NCBI GenBank assembly: GCA_903960645.1
Contig: CAJCBN010000050.1
Coordinates: 1 to 14,804 of the forward strand
Origin: an uncultured Actinomycetes bacterium
GTDB taxonomy: Bacteria; Actinomycetota; Thermoleophilia; Gaiellales; F1-60-MAGs149
DNA length: 14,804 bases
Reading direction: 5' to 3'
Both the position numbers and the translations under genes were made by a program. The notes beneath the pieces were generated by a model. That model did no database searches. It was not told the origin of the DNA and saw only the letters and a list, made by a program, of their open reading frames with translations. Positions 14,802-14,804 of the stretch are shown here, one piece after another (position 1 is the first letter of the stretch; the number at the start of each line of letters is the position of its first letter).

Positions 14802-14804
14802 GGC

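Noticed and set aside
1..14804. tRNA, rRNA, integrase, phage or toxin-antitoxin genes
   Set aside because: No cloverleaf, rRNA segment or characteristic protein motif was seen on either strand.

Overview
The window is GC-rich throughout. It uses GTG as well as ATG starts, and several starts have no Shine-Dalgarno sequence. Ordered gene blocks lie on both strands. This fits a high-GC actinobacterium, possibly of the Thermoleophilia/Solirubrobacterales type. That placement rests on composition and protein style only, because no rRNA or other marker gene is present.

Layout. Positions 1-300 hold an alternating tandem repeat. It runs up to the start of a secreted endonuclease/exonuclease/phosphatase-fold protein with a C-terminal membrane anchor (301-1770, +). 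A 373-base gap follows, with what looks like a very small transcription unit: a sigma70-type promoter, a leaderless 49-codon ORF and a strong UUCG-loop terminator (1859-2114). A NUDIX hydrolase comes next (2144-2590, +). A two-hairpin REP/MITE-like palindrome (2637-2757) then separates it from a convergent minus-strand operon.

The operon (10879 down to 2835) is the centre of the window. In transcription order it has a promoter with an operator-like palindrome, a 5' hairpin, and a Tat-type lipoprotein of the family-5 solute-binding proteins. An intercistronic 15-bp hairpin follows, then two DppB/DppC-type permeases, a fused double ATPase (DppD-DppF type), a zinc alcohol dehydrogenase, and an enolase-superfamily (mandelate racemase/muconate lactonizing) enzyme. 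Spacings are 1-bp and 4-bp overlaps, 31 bp and 10 bp, so the last five genes are probably co-transcribed. The combination suggests import of a small organic solute, perhaps a sugar acid, sugar alcohol or oligosaccharide rather than a peptide, followed by oxidation and dehydration. The substrate cannot be read from the sequence.

Upstream of the operon, also on the minus strand, are a CNNM/CBS-domain (HlyC/CorC-type) membrane protein and a TPR-repeat protein. The TPR gene is divergent from a plus-strand FAD-dependent oxidoreductase of the DAO type (13492-14801). That reading frame is broken by one missing G near 13650. The rest of the gene is intact, so this is either a very recent mutation or a sequencing/assembly error.

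Nothing here amounts to a clearly new defence or mobile system. The most novel-looking items are the 49-codon leaderless unit, the alternating repeat at the left edge and the two-hairpin palindromic element.
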